A stretch of DNA of 64,000 nt from JADFRG01 sp046759305 (GCA_046759305.1 JBHIBY010000001.1:1-64000); one strand, 5' to 3'. Positions 43,842-52,228 are shown, numbered from the stretch's first letter. Program-made: numbers and translations. The notes: a model not told the origin generated them from the letters alone.

Positions 43842-44229
43842 AACAATTCGAGAAAACACCTTCCAGCTCACCTCACTTGCTCGCCGCAAGCCAGACCACC
43901 TAGTTTCGATTCCCTCGCTACCGGCCATCCGAGCTCAATTCCCCAACGTCGAAAACATCGACTTTTGGGTGCGATTCGTCTTAACGCTCCCTCCGCTGTT
44001 GATCGCGCTCTCGGCTCCGCTTTCAGGCTACATTGTAGCTACGATCGGTCGCAAGATTGTGCTCATTACTGCTACGGTCATGGCAGGACTGATCGTAAGT
44101 CAACCCGTGATCAGTTCTATTGCTGCTGCAAATACATTCCTCATCGCTGGCGTGATCCTTTTGGCTTTCGTTCCCTTCATCTTCGTGGGGCGTGGTCGAC
44201 TGCGGTCGATCGGCACCCAGACTGCTTAG
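43834..44229 (+). pseudogene. Collapsed MFS transporter gene (large internal deletion)
   Basis: The 131-codon frame begins with a polar stretch and the segment SLPAIRAQFPNVENIDFWVRF. It continues with the TM2/loop region ALSAPLSGYIVATIGRKIVLI, the classical MFS motif A region (G-x-x-x-D/T-x-x-G-R-K). It then jumps directly to sequence that looks like the last MFS helix pair (VSQPVISS and FLIAGVILLAFVPFIF). A whole MFS protein has 12 helices in about 400 residues, so about two thirds is missing in frame and helix 1 is lost. It is read here as a pseudogene. A small novel protein cannot be ruled out. Confidence 0.65.
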
Positions 44230-44284
44230 ATACCAACCCTCTCTTTAGACTCAAGAGCTGTGTGTTCGAAAACCTCGGAAGAAG

Positions 44285-45049
44285 CTAGAAAGCCAGGTTC
44301 TCTCCGTCAGCCGGGATGTAGACCCGATCGGATAGTCCGGCCTGCTCGATTGCTTGCGCTAGCGCGGCTCGAGTCAGAACGCAGTGGTTGATGGTTTCCA
44401 TGTGCACCGCCACAATACGGCTCTGCGGTGCGGCCCGGGCCACCTTGATAACGTCCTTAGCGTCCATCGTAATCGGATCGCTGTCCAAGAACTGTGCCGC
44501 TCCAGCATTCAGCACGATCACATCCGGCTGATGCATCTTGAGCGCGGATTCGATTTCCGGGCACCATACCGTGTCGCCGGCAATGTACAGGGACAGCTCA
44601 CCCCGCGACTTGATTACGAAGCCGGATACCGGGCCAATTCGCGCGGCGACCTCCCCCGTTCCATGTCTTCCACCCGTTAGCGATATGTTCAGTCCCTCCC
44701 ATTCGATGCTGGTCTCACCAGGAAGAACCTGAGCAAACCCATCCTGATGGATACTATCGACGTCGTTGGGTTGACAGAAGACCTGTATGCCTTTATTCAA
44801 CTGCTCTTTCGCCGGGTCATCCCAATGATCAGCATGAATATGAGTCACAAACACTGCTGCCAACGCGTCTAAGGTGTCTTCAAGTTCATCTTGGCTTATC
44901 GGTAGCTCTACCATCGGATTCCGTTTGGGATTGGCGGAATTGTTGACAGGATCCCAGGCCTCCGCAGGGCTGAGCATCGGATCCACCAGATAACTCGAGG
45001 CCCCTAATTCAACGAGCAACGTTGCATGTCGAATTAACTCAACTCTCAC
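44285..45049 (-). CDS. MBL-fold metal-dependent hydrolase
   Basis: The 254-residue protein of the metallo-beta-lactamase superfamily has THIHADHWD as the first metal motif. It also has GRHGTG, an AGDTVW strand and a VHMETINHC histidine near the C-terminus. It is of the UlaG-like/L-ascorbate-lactonase-like kind (short beta-lactamase type without a signal). The substrate cannot be named. It starts at GTG 45049 with GGAGG 10 nt upstream. Confidence 0.85.
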   Translation of the reverse strand: MRVELIRHATLLVELGASSYLVDPMLSPAEAWDPVNNSANPKRNPMVELPISQDELEDTLDALAAVFVTHIHADHWDDPAKEQLNKGIQVFCQPNDVDSIHQDGFAQVLPGETSIEWEGLNISLTGGRHGTGEVAARIGPVSGFVIKSRGELSLYIAGDTVWCPEIESALKMHQPDVIVLNAGAAQFLDSDPITMDAKDVIKVARAAPQSRIVAVHMETINHCVLTRAALAQAIEQAGLSDRVYIPADGENLAF

Positions 45050-45109
45050 TTCAGCGTAGCCTCCAGATCGCGGGTACTCATTGTACAGACAGATTACACC
45101 GAGAATCGA

Positions 45110-45134
45110 AAAAGGCGTCAGCCGTGGCGCCTTC
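45110..45134 (-). terminator. Rho-independent terminator of the LURP-like gene
   Basis: On the minus strand AAGGCG (45129-45134) pairs with CGCCTT (45113-45118) over a 10-nt loop. TTTTT (45110-45114) follows, 32 bp after the gene's stop. Confidence 0.7.
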
Positions 45135-45165
45135 CGGTAATTGATTTCGTTGATAGGCCTGTATC

Positions 45166-45741
45166 TTAAAGGGCTACCTGCTCCGTCAGCACCAAAATAA
45201 GCAGGCTGAGTAGCACGCGTGTCTCCTCTGACTGATCCATATCCGATTGTTTCTCGATCCTGAAGAGGCTCTCAAATAGCTTTGGTTGTTTTTCAATCCG
45301 GACTAGAGTCGCTCCATCTTCTACTCGGACAAGGTACACCAGCCGGGGGATCACTGCCCCTACGAGGGGAATCTCTCCCATAATCGCGTCCATGAACTTG
45401 GCAACCGAATTTTCCTCGCATATTTGCAGGTTCGGAGGATCTCCGTTCATGATCTCGAACCGAGTGTGCCATAGCGATCGTTCACCGTCGCGACGTACAG
45501 ATCCCAGTAGCTGTCCTTTGTCATCTGAGAAATGGTATTGAGCAGAAAAGTCCAAGATCCAATCTGTGCTGATTGTGTAGCGTGGCGTGGTGCGCTCCAC
45601 ATCGGCGTATACAAATACCTTAAAGTCATTCTCGGATGCTGGGTGATTCATGATGAAAACTAGATTACCGTCAGCGTCTGCGACGGAGACTTGTGGATCT
45701 CGTTCATTGGTCTTGTACCTGAGTTCGAGGGGATACTGCAT
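45166..45741 (-). CDS. LURP-one/scramblase-like domain protein
   Basis: The 191-residue protein shows the beta-rich LURP-one-related (DUF567/tubby-like) pattern. It has YPLELRYKTNERDPQVSVADADGNLVFIM, then repeated strands such as ISTDWILDFSAQYHFSD and GSVRRDGERSLWHTRFEIM. A short hydrophobic segment is present (GEIPLVGAVIPRLVYLV). Related proteins bind lipid or act in stress responses; the role here is unknown. The ATG at 45741 is used because GGAGG lies 5 nt upstream, four codons inside the longest frame. Confidence 0.65.
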   Translation of the reverse strand: MQYPLELRYKTNERDPQVSVADADGNLVFIMNHPASENDFKVFVYADVERTTPRYTISTDWILDFSAQYHFSDDKGQLLGSVRRDGERSLWHTRFEIMNGDPPNLQICEENSVAKFMDAIMGEIPLVGAVIPRLVYLVRVEDGATLVRIEKQPKLFESLFRIEKQSDMDQSEETRVLLSLLILVLTEQVAL

Positions 45742-45854
45742 TGATACCTCCACAACAAGCGCATTGTTTCACTCGCCTTGCTACCGCTCAATAGCAATCT
45801 TTTCCCCCCGCGCTCGATTATGATTGTCTGGTTTGATGGTTGAAGGCTCAATTC

Positions 45855-46766
45855 ATGAATGTGCAGAATGCACTTCTTTACGCGCTTACCTCATTGATCT
45901 GGGGCTCGACTTGGTTAGCTATCACATTCCAGCTAGGAACCGTCGATCCTGAGATCTCCATCGTTTATCGATTCGCGTTAGCTTCGGGCATCCTGGTCGC
46001 GTATTGCCTGATCCGTCGCCTTCGTATGCGATTCAGCCTCCGCGAGCATGGCTTCATGGCACTCCAAGGGCTGACTCTTTTTTCGATCAACTACATTCTT
46101 GTTTATGTGGCCGAGCTGTATCTGGCCAGCGGCTATGTGGCGATCGTATTCTCGGTCATCGTTGTCTTAAACGTATTCTTCGGTGCAATCTTCCTGAAGG
46201 CTCCGATCCGCGCCCGAGTTCTGCTTGGTGCAGCAATCGGAATCGTCGGACTGATCATGGTCTTTTTGCCAACCCTGGGTGGTCTAAACCTATCCAGCGG
46301 CCAGGGGTTGGGGTTGGCGCTTGCGCTGATAGCCACGGTGGTCGCCTCCCTGGGTAACATGGTGTCGGCTCGCAACCAGCGGCATGAGATTCCTGTTGTT
46401 CAGGCTAACGCCTATGGGATGGGGTACGGCGCACTCATCACACTCGTCATCGCTGTATTTCGTGGATCGCAGGTGAGCTTTGACGCAAGCCCTGAGTATG
46501 TTCTGTCGCTGTTCTATTTGGCAGTATTCGGAACAGTAATTGCCTTTGGCAGCTATCTTACAATCCTCGGCCGGATTGGTCCCGATAGAGCGGGCTACAT
46601 CGCGATCATCTTCCCGATTGTCGCATTGATATTTTCGACACTGTTTGAGGGTCTGACGTGGGAGCTCATTACCATCCTGGGAGTAGTGCTGGTGGCTGTG
46701 GGGAATGTTATCGCTTTGACGCGAACTCGGCGAGCGCGCAAGCAAAAACTCCCTTCTACCGCGTAA
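45855..46766 (+). CDS. EamA (DMT) family transporter
   Basis: The 303-residue inner-membrane protein has ten predicted helices in two EamA repeats. The first repeat begins ALTSLIWGSTWLAITFQLG, and the second has the GTVIAFGSYLTILGRIGPDRAGYIAIIFPIVALIFS loop. It is a drug/metabolite-type exporter or importer; the substrate is unknown. I use ATG 45855 with AAGG in front. The gene is convergent with the PspA-like module. Confidence 0.9.
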   Translation: MNVQNALLYALTSLIWGSTWLAITFQLGTVDPEISIVYRFALASGILVAYCLIRRLRMRFSLREHGFMALQGLTLFSINYILVYVAELYLASGYVAIVFSVIVVLNVFFGAIFLKAPIRARVLLGAAIGIVGLIMVFLPTLGGLNLSSGQGLGLALALIATVVASLGNMVSARNQRHEIPVVQANAYGMGYGALITLVIAVFRGSQVSFDASPEYVLSLFYLAVFGTVIAFGSYLTILGRIGPDRAGYIAIIFPIVALIFSTLFEGLTWELITILGVVLVAVGNVIALTRTRRARKQKLPSTA

Positions 46767-46782
46767 TGCTTAACGGTCCAAT

Positions 46783-47475
46783 CTAACCTTCCAATCCGCC
46801 TTCGCTCTCGAGCTCGCACTTGAGTGCCTTAAGCTGGCGCTCAATAGCCGGAGTGTGCGTGAGATCCATTGGGGCTTGACTCTCCATCGTGGTCTCAAGC
46901 ATACCCTCCGCTACCAGCCGATCGATGGCATATGCCTTTGCTTGCATGCGCGTCGTCCGCTCCTGGGTTATATCTAGCGATTTCCCTAGATCCGCCAATT
47001 CATCTGACAGACCTGAAAGCGCCTCCTGGATCCGTACCTGCGCCTCCGCTGCGCTGTAGCGGGCCGCGATGACTTCCTGCCGCGCATAGAAGGCTTCGAT
47101 CCGGCTGGAAAGCCGGCTTTCGACCAGTGCTAGGCGACGTTCCTCCAACCCAACTTCTTCTAGCTGTGCCTTGATATTTTCGAGCTCGGATTCAGCTACC
47201 GCTCGCCGCTCCAGGGCGTTTCTCGCCAAATCCTCTCGTCCGCGACTGATCGAGCGCCGAGCCTGGTCCTGCAGAAGCGGAAGCTTCGCGGCCAACCCCT
47301 CGGCAACGTTCGCAAGTCTGGCTTCTGTATCCTGGATCTCTTTCAGTGCCAGCTGAACGCGGGTCAGCATATTTCGCTGCCGCTCGTAGGAGTAAGCAAA
47401 GGTCTGGCGAGGGTCCTCCGCAGGTTGGAAGAGCTCCCTCAGCCAGCCTTTTAAGATCCGAAAAACCAATCCCAA
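46783..47475 (-). CDS. PspA/IM30-family protein (second copy)
   Basis: The 230-residue protein is almost wholly coiled-coil helix (about 25-200), as in PspA/IM30. It begins with an amphipathic N-terminal segment (GLVFRILKGWLRELF) that would touch membrane lipid. Signature stretches are EDPRQTFAYSYERQ and AAEAQVRIQEALSGLSDELADLGKSLD. PspA proteins form membrane-bound ESCRT-III-like scaffolds that respond to envelope stress. It starts at a TTG 4 bp after the previous gene's stop with AGGAG upstream, closing the four-gene module. The true psp regulators PspF/PspBC are not seen. Confidence 0.88.
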   Translation of the reverse strand: MGLVFRILKGWLRELFQPAEDPRQTFAYSYERQRNMLTRVQLALKEIQDTEARLANVAEGLAAKLPLLQDQARRSISRGREDLARNALERRAVAESELENIKAQLEEVGLEERRLALVESRLSSRIEAFYARQEVIAARYSAAEAQVRIQEALSGLSDELADLGKSLDITQERTTRMQAKAYAIDRLVAEGMLETTMESQAPMDLTHTPAIERQLKALKCELESEGGLEG

Positions 47476-47479
47476 GAAT

Positions 47480-48067
47480 CTACTCTCCTACTGTAGCTTG
47501 AGACCGTGCCAGCCTACGGCGCTGGCGTTGGATACGCCAGTAGTAAGTGCCCAATCCACCCATTGCCGCGAGTGTGATAAGCCGCGTGATCAGCAGTTCG
47601 AAATCGTGGGCGTTCAGGAAGATGCCTGGATCAGACACGAAAGTTGCTCCCACGTACGAAAGTAAGGCTAGAGCTGTGTAGAACAGCGTGAAACCCGGCG
47701 AAAATACGAAAGCAAACGCTGCCAGTACAGGATAGTAGAAGATGAAGAACGGGCTATCCAGGCCAGTTTGCCCTCGCCAGGCGAGCACGATCATCGTGAT
47801 GATGGCCAGATCTATCAGACTGACTGCTGCAGTGAGCATTCGATTGATGGGTTTCTGCATCAGATACCGACCGTGAACGAAGAAATTGACCGCCATGAGC
47901 GCCACGATGAGCAGGCTAGCTATGGTGAGCTCGCTGATGGATTTCGCCGCCCACAGAGCCAGGATCGCCCCAGTCAGGATCACGAACCATCGCGCCCAGA
48001 TGATCACCACTTGACCAAAGAAGATATCCTCGGCCGCTTCTTGTTGGGGACTTCGTAATTCCTTCAT
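47480..48067 (-). CDS. Six-helix membrane protein B of the psp module
   Basis: The 195-residue protein has a conserved amphipathic start (EDIFFGQVVIIWARWFVIL) and about six membrane helices over residues 15-175, with a basic tail (RIQRQRRRLARSQ). It is paralogous to the next gene upstream, which has EDLMYGQSVIVSARWILVI. The fold resembles the membrane input part of sensor kinases, but no kinase domain is attached. I use ATG 48067 with AGGAG before it. The longer TTG-started frame overlaps the upstream gene by 4 bp. Confidence 0.75.
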   Translation of the reverse strand: MKELRSPQQEAAEDIFFGQVVIIWARWFVILTGAILALWAAKSISELTIASLLIVALMAVNFFVHGRYLMQKPINRMLTAAVSLIDLAIITMIVLAWRGQTGLDSPFFIFYYPVLAAFAFVFSPGFTLFYTALALLSYVGATFVSDPGIFLNAHDFELLITRLITLAAMGGLGTYYWRIQRQRRRLARSQATVGE

Positions 48068-48093
48068 TTCATTCTCCTTTGCACTAGGTTGCG

Positions 48094-48696
48094 TCAATCG
48101 CCAGCGGCCTTTGCTTCTCTCAGCTGAGCAATCAGCCGCTTGCGGGCTTTGACGGCGGCGCCACGGCGATCCCGCTCAATTCGCCAGTAGATCTGGCCGC
48201 ACACTGCAACCGCAGTCATCATGATGAGCCGCGCAATCAGAACCTGGAAATCGATATCGCCAAACAGCGCCGATCCCAGTGAAATGAAAGCGTAGAAGCT
48301 AGCTGCGCCTCCCGCAAAGAGCAGGGTCGCCGCTGGTGAAAAGGCCACCGACAGAGCGAGCATCGCGGGGAAGTAGAACACGTATATGTTCGATTCGAAG
48401 CCTCCGCCGAGAATGATCATCACGCTGACTACCACCAGATCTGCGGCGCTCGCGAAGTAGACCACCCCGCTGTTGGCCGGTTTCCTCATAAGAAGCTGAG
48501 CCTGTAGGTAGAAATTGGCGACCGCGAGCAGCAGGATGAAGAGAATCTGTATCCGGAGCTCGCTCATCGGTCCAGGATTCCACAGGGCCAGAAATAGCCC
48601 GGAAATTACCAGGATCCAGCGCGCGGACACAATCACGGATTGTCCATACATCAGGTCTTCCGGATCTTGTGCTGCAATTCGTAGTCTTCCCGTCAT
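48094..48696 (-). CDS. Six-helix membrane protein A of the psp module
   Basis: The 200-residue protein has about six membrane helices and a basic C-terminus (RRGAAVKARKRLIAQLREAKAA). Near the N-terminus it carries EDLMYGQSVIVSARWILVISGLFLALW, which matches its partner. The centre YVFYFPAMLALSVAFSPAATLLFAGG resembles membrane sensor modules. It begins at ATG 48696, 12 bp after the upstream PspA-like gene, with GGAGATAGGG before the start. It may form a membrane anchor for the PspA-like proteins. The function is inferred only from its position. Confidence 0.75.
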   Translation of the reverse strand: MTGRLRIAAQDPEDLMYGQSVIVSARWILVISGLFLALWNPGPMSELRIQILFILLLAVANFYLQAQLLMRKPANSGVVYFASAADLVVVSVMIILGGGFESNIYVFYFPAMLALSVAFSPAATLLFAGGAASFYAFISLGSALFGDIDFQVLIARLIMMTAVAVCGQIYWRIERDRRGAAVKARKRLIAQLREAKAAGD

Positions 48697-48708
48697 TTTC
48701 CCTATCTC

Positions 48709-49434
48709 CTATTCTGAGCTTTCAGGGCGCGGCAGCATGTTCAGGTCTTTCCTGAGCTCGTCCAGCTCTTGCTCCACCGCCTGGTGATGAGTCAGCCGCC
48801 TGAGCTCGTTCCCCACTGGGTCACGCGTGTCAAGCGGCAGCCCACCAAGTGAGCCGCTGTCAATCAACGCATCCAATGCACCGGCACGCGCCGTCATCAG
48901 CCGCGTTTTCTCCTCTGCCCGACCGAGAGCACGACTGAGGTCAGCCAGGTCGCCGGAGATCCCGGTCAGCGCTTCGTTGACTCTTACCTGGGCTTCAGCC
49001 GCGGTGTAGCGGGCAGAAGCAGCCTCTTTGCGAGTACGAAAATCATCCATTCGGGATGAAAGCTGGCGTTCAGCAAGCGCCAACTTCTGTTCTTCGTGCT
49101 CCGCGCCCGCCAGCTGTCGCTGAAGCGAATCGATTTCTACCAGCGCGGTTTGCTTGCGCTGCAAGGCCAAGCGCGCCAGGTCTTCGCGTCCAGCGGTGAG
49201 CGCCTGCTCGGCCTGTGCCTCGGTTTTGGGAATGCGCGCTTGCAGCAGGTCGACCTGCTGCTCAAGCTGTCGTTTGGAAGTCGCCACTTCAACCAGCCCC
49301 TGCCTGACCTGCCGCAGGATGACATGCTGCTGTTCGTAGGCGTAGTCAAAGACCTGGCGAGGGTCTTCCAGCCGATCCAGCGAGGCGCTCGTCTTTATCC
49401 TGAACAGCATACGAATTCTTGACCATAAACTCAT
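48709..49434 (-). CDS. PspA/IM30-family protein (first copy)
   Basis: The 241-residue protein is the first gene of the module and a paralogue of the last. It shares EDPRQVFDYAYEQQ and AAEAQVRVNEALTGISGDLADLSRAL. It has a basic amphipathic N-terminus (LWSRIRMLFRI) and a long helical body (about 30-190). The C-terminal part is longer and acidic. The start is ATG 49434 with AAGGA 8 nt upstream. A 25-bp palindrome and a plausible promoter lie just ahead, so expression of all four genes is probably set here. Confidence 0.88.
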   Translation of the reverse strand: MSLWSRIRMLFRIKTSASLDRLEDPRQVFDYAYEQQHVILRQVRQGLVEVATSKRQLEQQVDLLQARIPKTEAQAEQALTAGREDLARLALQRKQTALVEIDSLQRQLAGAEHEEQKLALAERQLSSRMDDFRTRKEAASARYTAAEAQVRVNEALTGISGDLADLSRALGRAEEKTRLMTARAGALDALIDSGSLGGLPLDTRDPVGNELRRLTHHQAVEQELDELRKDLNMLPRPESSE

Positions 49435-49450
49435 GAGGTAATCCTTTCTG

Positions 49451-49475
49451 CTAGGTTCACTGACAGTGAATCTAG
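49451..49475. promoter_or_regulatory. 25-bp palindrome before the psp module (candidate operator)
   Basis: Two 11-bp arms, CTAGGTTCACT and AGTGAATCTAG, flank a 3-bp centre; 10 of 11 pairs are perfect. It ends 17 bp before the ATG of the first PspA-like gene and downstream of the predicted promoter. It could be a repressor operator or an mRNA hairpin covering the ribosome site. No other copy was seen in the window. Confidence 0.6.
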
Positions 49476-49484
49476 CCCTCGTGC

Positions 49485-49512
49485 GTTATGGGGTTGTCTG
49501 CTCTTGTGTCTA
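49485..49512 (-). promoter_or_regulatory. Candidate psp-module promoter
   Basis: On the minus strand TAGACA (49507-49512) and CATAAC (49485-49490) are 16 bp apart, near the TTGACA/TATAAT consensus, and point to the psp module. Nothing in the sequence looks like a sigma-54 (GG-N10-GC) promoter. Confidence 0.45.
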
Positions 49513-49692
49513 TTTTTCGAGGGAGATTGGAACGCTTGAGGGGGAAGTCACGAATCTACAAAAACATTATCTGGGCTGATGGTGAATCCGCTATGCACGC
49601 CGCGAGCCTTTGGGTATGACGAAGATACCTGGGGGCAGCTAGCGAGATATAAAACGCAAGTAGGGAACCGCGGTCAGGAAAGTCGTCAAGAG

Positions 49693-50256
49693 CTACCTCG
49701 GAGTGGGCGCCTGCTCTTTCAGCCGCTCACTGTATTGCTTGCGGAACTTCTGTACCTTTGGCGCGATAACGGCTATGCAGTATCCCGCATCGGGATTCTT
49801 CTCGTAGTAGTCTTGATGATATTCCTCGGCCTCGTAGAAGGCGTCATAGGGCTCGATCTCTGTCACGATGGAATTCTGAAAGACCTCTTCGGTTTCCAGA
49901 CGTTCGATCATAGCCATGGCTGCAGCCTCTTGCTCGGGATTGTGGTGAAGAATCAGCGATCGGTATTGGGGTCCGACGTCCGCACCCTGGCGATTAGGCG
50001 TGGTCGGATCGTGAACGCTGAAGAACACACCTAAGATCTCGTTGTATGAGATCACGTTTGGATCGAACGTGATCTGCACCACCTCCGCATGTCCTGTATC
50101 GCCACGTCCTACTTCCTGGTAGGAAGGATTATCAACGGATCCCCCTGCATAGCCTACGATGACATTATTAATTCCCTGCAGATCCTCAAACACCGGTTCG
50201 AGGCACCAAAAGCACCCGCCACCGAGAGTTGCCAATTCGAATCCACCTACGTTCAT
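49693..50256 (-). CDS. msrA: Peptide methionine-S-sulfoxide reductase
   Basis: The 187-residue protein has the catalytic GCFWC (14-18), the VGYAGG segment, GHAEVVQITFDP and YRS(L)I (PQYRSLILHHN). It is MsrA, which repairs oxidised methionine using thioredoxin. No MsrB domain is fused. GAGGAA lies before the ATG. It is the last gene of its direction before the psp promoter region. Confidence 0.96.
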   Translation of the reverse strand: MNVGGFELATLGGGCFWCLEPVFEDLQGINNVIVGYAGGSVDNPSYQEVGRGDTGHAEVVQITFDPNVISYNEILGVFFSVHDPTTPNRQGADVGPQYRSLILHHNPEQEAAAMAMIERLETEEVFQNSIVTEIEPYDAFYEAEEYHQDYYEKNPDAGYCIAVIAPKVQKFRKQYSERLKEQAPTPR

Positions 50257-50474
50257 GACTGATTCCTCAACTTCTCAGGACTGCAATTCATAAGCTTGTG
50301 CCAACAACCTTAGTAATTGATTATGGACCGCATCTAGCGAAGTCAGCTTCACGGAATATCAAAATGGATTTGTACCAAATTCTGTCGTTTGTGTGATTCT
50401 CTCGTGCTGTATCGGGTCAGGGGACAGGTCACCTGGTTGAATACATGCTCGACACTTGAAAAGGTGATTCTAAC

Positions 50475-51350
50475 CTAGGGTGCTTCCGGAGGACGGAATC
50501 CAGGTAACGGTTCGCACCGATCCAGCCAGTTCTCAGGGATTTCCGCGGTCAGAGCCACGATCCCACCCACGATGGCGCAGGTAGTATCTCGATCGCCCAG
50601 ACCCGCCACCGTGGTCCAGAGGGCTTGCTCGAAGTCAAATCCGTGGTGGGCTACCACCCAGAGACAGAAAGGAACTGTGTCAAAGGCTGCGATTTGAGCG
50701 CCGGTGCCAAGAACCGAAGCTGCACGGGCGTGTTCTTCAGGGCCGATTCGCATGGCTTCTTCCATGCCTGCTTTGGTCAGCCCGTCGGGAACGAAAGCCA
50801 ACAGCGGTTCTAAATACTCCTTCCCCCGGAGTGCCTGCTTCATTGGCGCAAGAGAGGCAGCCGCAGCAACTGCCATCGCTCCAGCTTTCCCCTCAGGGTG
50901 CGCATGAGTCACTGCCGCGGATTTTTCTGCTTCCACAGATGCGCGTTCCGGGTCGCCCCAGAAATACCCGCCGATCGGAGCCGCTCGCATCGCAGCCCCA
51001 TTGCCGTAGGAACCACCATCAAACAGCGTCAGTGATTCCATGCGCCATTCGGCGCCATCGGAGTAGCTAGAAAGCAGCTTCATCGCACCCGCGCCGTAGC
51101 CTCGCCACGGCTCCTCACTGTAGCGATCGCTGAAGCGGCGTGCGAGCGAATCCTGTTCGATCTCCCCTTGGTCAAGCAGCTCCTCGACGATGGAAAAAGC
51201 CATGTGAGTGTCGTCAGTCCACTTCCAGCTACCTTTCGGGAGCTTGCGCGCCTCGATCTCCCCCCAAGATCGAGTGAAGAATTGTTCACCAAAACCGTCC
51301 CCAACGCTCAGGCCGGTGAGCGAGAGAATCGCCCGATCGCGGTCAGCCAT
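50475..51350 (-). CDS. ADP-ribosylglycohydrolase family protein
   Basis: The 291-residue protein has the DraG/ARH signatures: WTDDTH (44-49, metal ligands), GSYGNGAAMRAAPIG, and near the C-terminus GDRDTTCAIVGGIVAL with metal-binding aspartates. It removes ADP-ribose from proteins or other acceptors. The target is unknown; there is no ADP-ribosyltransferase beside it. It is a single gene, flanked by a terminator on its upstream side that ends the TfoX/cupin transcript. Confidence 0.9.
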   Translation of the reverse strand: MADRDRAILSLTGLSVGDGFGEQFFTRSWGEIEARKLPKGSWKWTDDTHMAFSIVEELLDQGEIEQDSLARRFSDRYSEEPWRGYGAGAMKLLSSYSDGAEWRMESLTLFDGGSYGNGAAMRAAPIGGYFWGDPERASVEAEKSAAVTHAHPEGKAGAMAVAAAASLAPMKQALRGKEYLEPLLAFVPDGLTKAGMEEAMRIGPEEHARAASVLGTGAQIAAFDTVPFCLWVVAHHGFDFEQALWTTVAGLGDRDTTCAIVGGIVALTAEIPENWLDRCEPLPGFRPPEAP

Positions 51351-51455
51351 TAGACGCTATTCGTTGAAACCAAATAGAGATTGATAAGTCCATTTCATGC
51401 CTATCGAGGTTGCAGGATCCCTTGCGCATCATCTTACTCAGGGGTTTCAAAAGAG

Positions 51456-51483
51456 CAAAGCCCGGTAATGCGTCCGGGCTTTG
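51456..51483 (-). terminator. Rho-independent terminator downstream of the TfoX-N gene
   Basis: A 10-bp perfect stem (CAAAGCCCGG 51456-51465, CCGGGCTTTG 51474-51483, 8-nt loop) lies 26 bp after the gene's stop. On the minus strand it runs into CTCTTTTG. It is symmetrical and could stop both strands. Confidence 0.7.
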
Positions 51484-51508
51484 AGATAATCAGTGCGGCG
51501 GGGGAAAA

Positions 51509-51838
51509 CTACTTGGCTGGGAGACTCAAAGCGAAATCGACGCCTCTTTGAACCCACTGATCCAGACCCTCTTCCGTCGTGATCCCCGGATCGCCTACCA
51601 TCACCCAACCTCTCATTGGACGACCCGTGAAATCGAAAATGCGGGCGCCTGGTTCCTGGAGTGCGTCGTCGGTTTCGTCTTTGGCGAGCCGTACCATCAT
51701 TTCATCACCGATGACCCCCACAGCCATGTTTCCCTGCACCATAAAGCCAATCCCGCCAAACATCTCCCTCTCAACCAGGTCGGGCGGCGTTCCTATAACG
51801 CCTCGGATCCGATCTGCCAATTCGTCACTGTAGGCCAT
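51509..51838 (-). CDS. TfoX/Sxy N-terminal domain protein
   Basis: The 109-residue protein is a lone TfoX N-terminal domain. It has EREMFGGIGFMVQGNMAVGVI, then MMVRLAK and FDFTGRPMRGWVMV, the usual family strands. In gamma-proteobacteria TfoX controls competence; single-domain relatives elsewhere have no known role. The cupin gene ends 12 bp upstream, so both share a transcript. AGGGA lies in front of the ATG. Confidence 0.88.
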   Translation of the reverse strand: MAYSDELADRIRGVIGTPPDLVEREMFGGIGFMVQGNMAVGVIGDEMMVRLAKDETDDALQEPGARIFDFTGRPMRGWVMVGDPGITTEEGLDQWVQRGVDFALSLPAK

Positions 51839-51850
51839 TATTCCCTGCCT

Positions 51851-52228
51851 TTAAATCCACTCCGGATCATTGACGGTTCGCTCCCCACCAGCATCGCCAG
51901 TATTGACGGTTTCGACCCGCTCAATCAGCAGAATCTCGCAACCAGGCTCTGCAACGGGCTTGTGCTCGGCGCCACGCGGTACAACAGCCATCTCGCCTTT
52001 TTCAAGCTTCACCGCACCGTCCTGGAAGTCTATCCGCATTCTCCCTTCGATAACGAGAAAAAGTTCATCGGTTTCGGGATGGCTGTGCCAGACGAAGTCA
52101 TCTTCAATCTTCACCAGCTTGATGTAATAGTCGTTCATCTTGGCGATGATCTTAGGCGTCCAGAGCGCCTCGATTTTGGCGAGCTTCTCCGTCAGATTGA
52201 TGGCTGGAGGCATTTTCTGCTCGATCAT
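51851..52228 (-). CDS. Cupin-domain protein
   Basis: This is a 125-residue single cupin. The metal-binding motif 1 (HSHPETDELFLVIEGRMRI) and motif 2 (PRGAEHKPVAEPG) are both present. Small cupins of this kind can be dioxygenases, isomerases or binding proteins; the ligand is unknown. GGAGGAAATTAA directly before the ATG fixes the start. Confidence 0.88.
   Translation of the reverse strand: MIEQKMPPAINLTEKLAKIEALWTPKIIAKMNDYYIKLVKIEDDFVWHSHPETDELFLVIEGRMRIDFQDGAVKLEKGEMAVVPRGAEHKPVAEPGCEILLIERVETVNTGDAGGERTVNDPEWI

Noticed and set aside
49579..50034. 151-codon plus-strand frame covering part of msrA
   Set aside because: It is the shadow of msrA, whose GCFWC site and length are normal on the minus strand.
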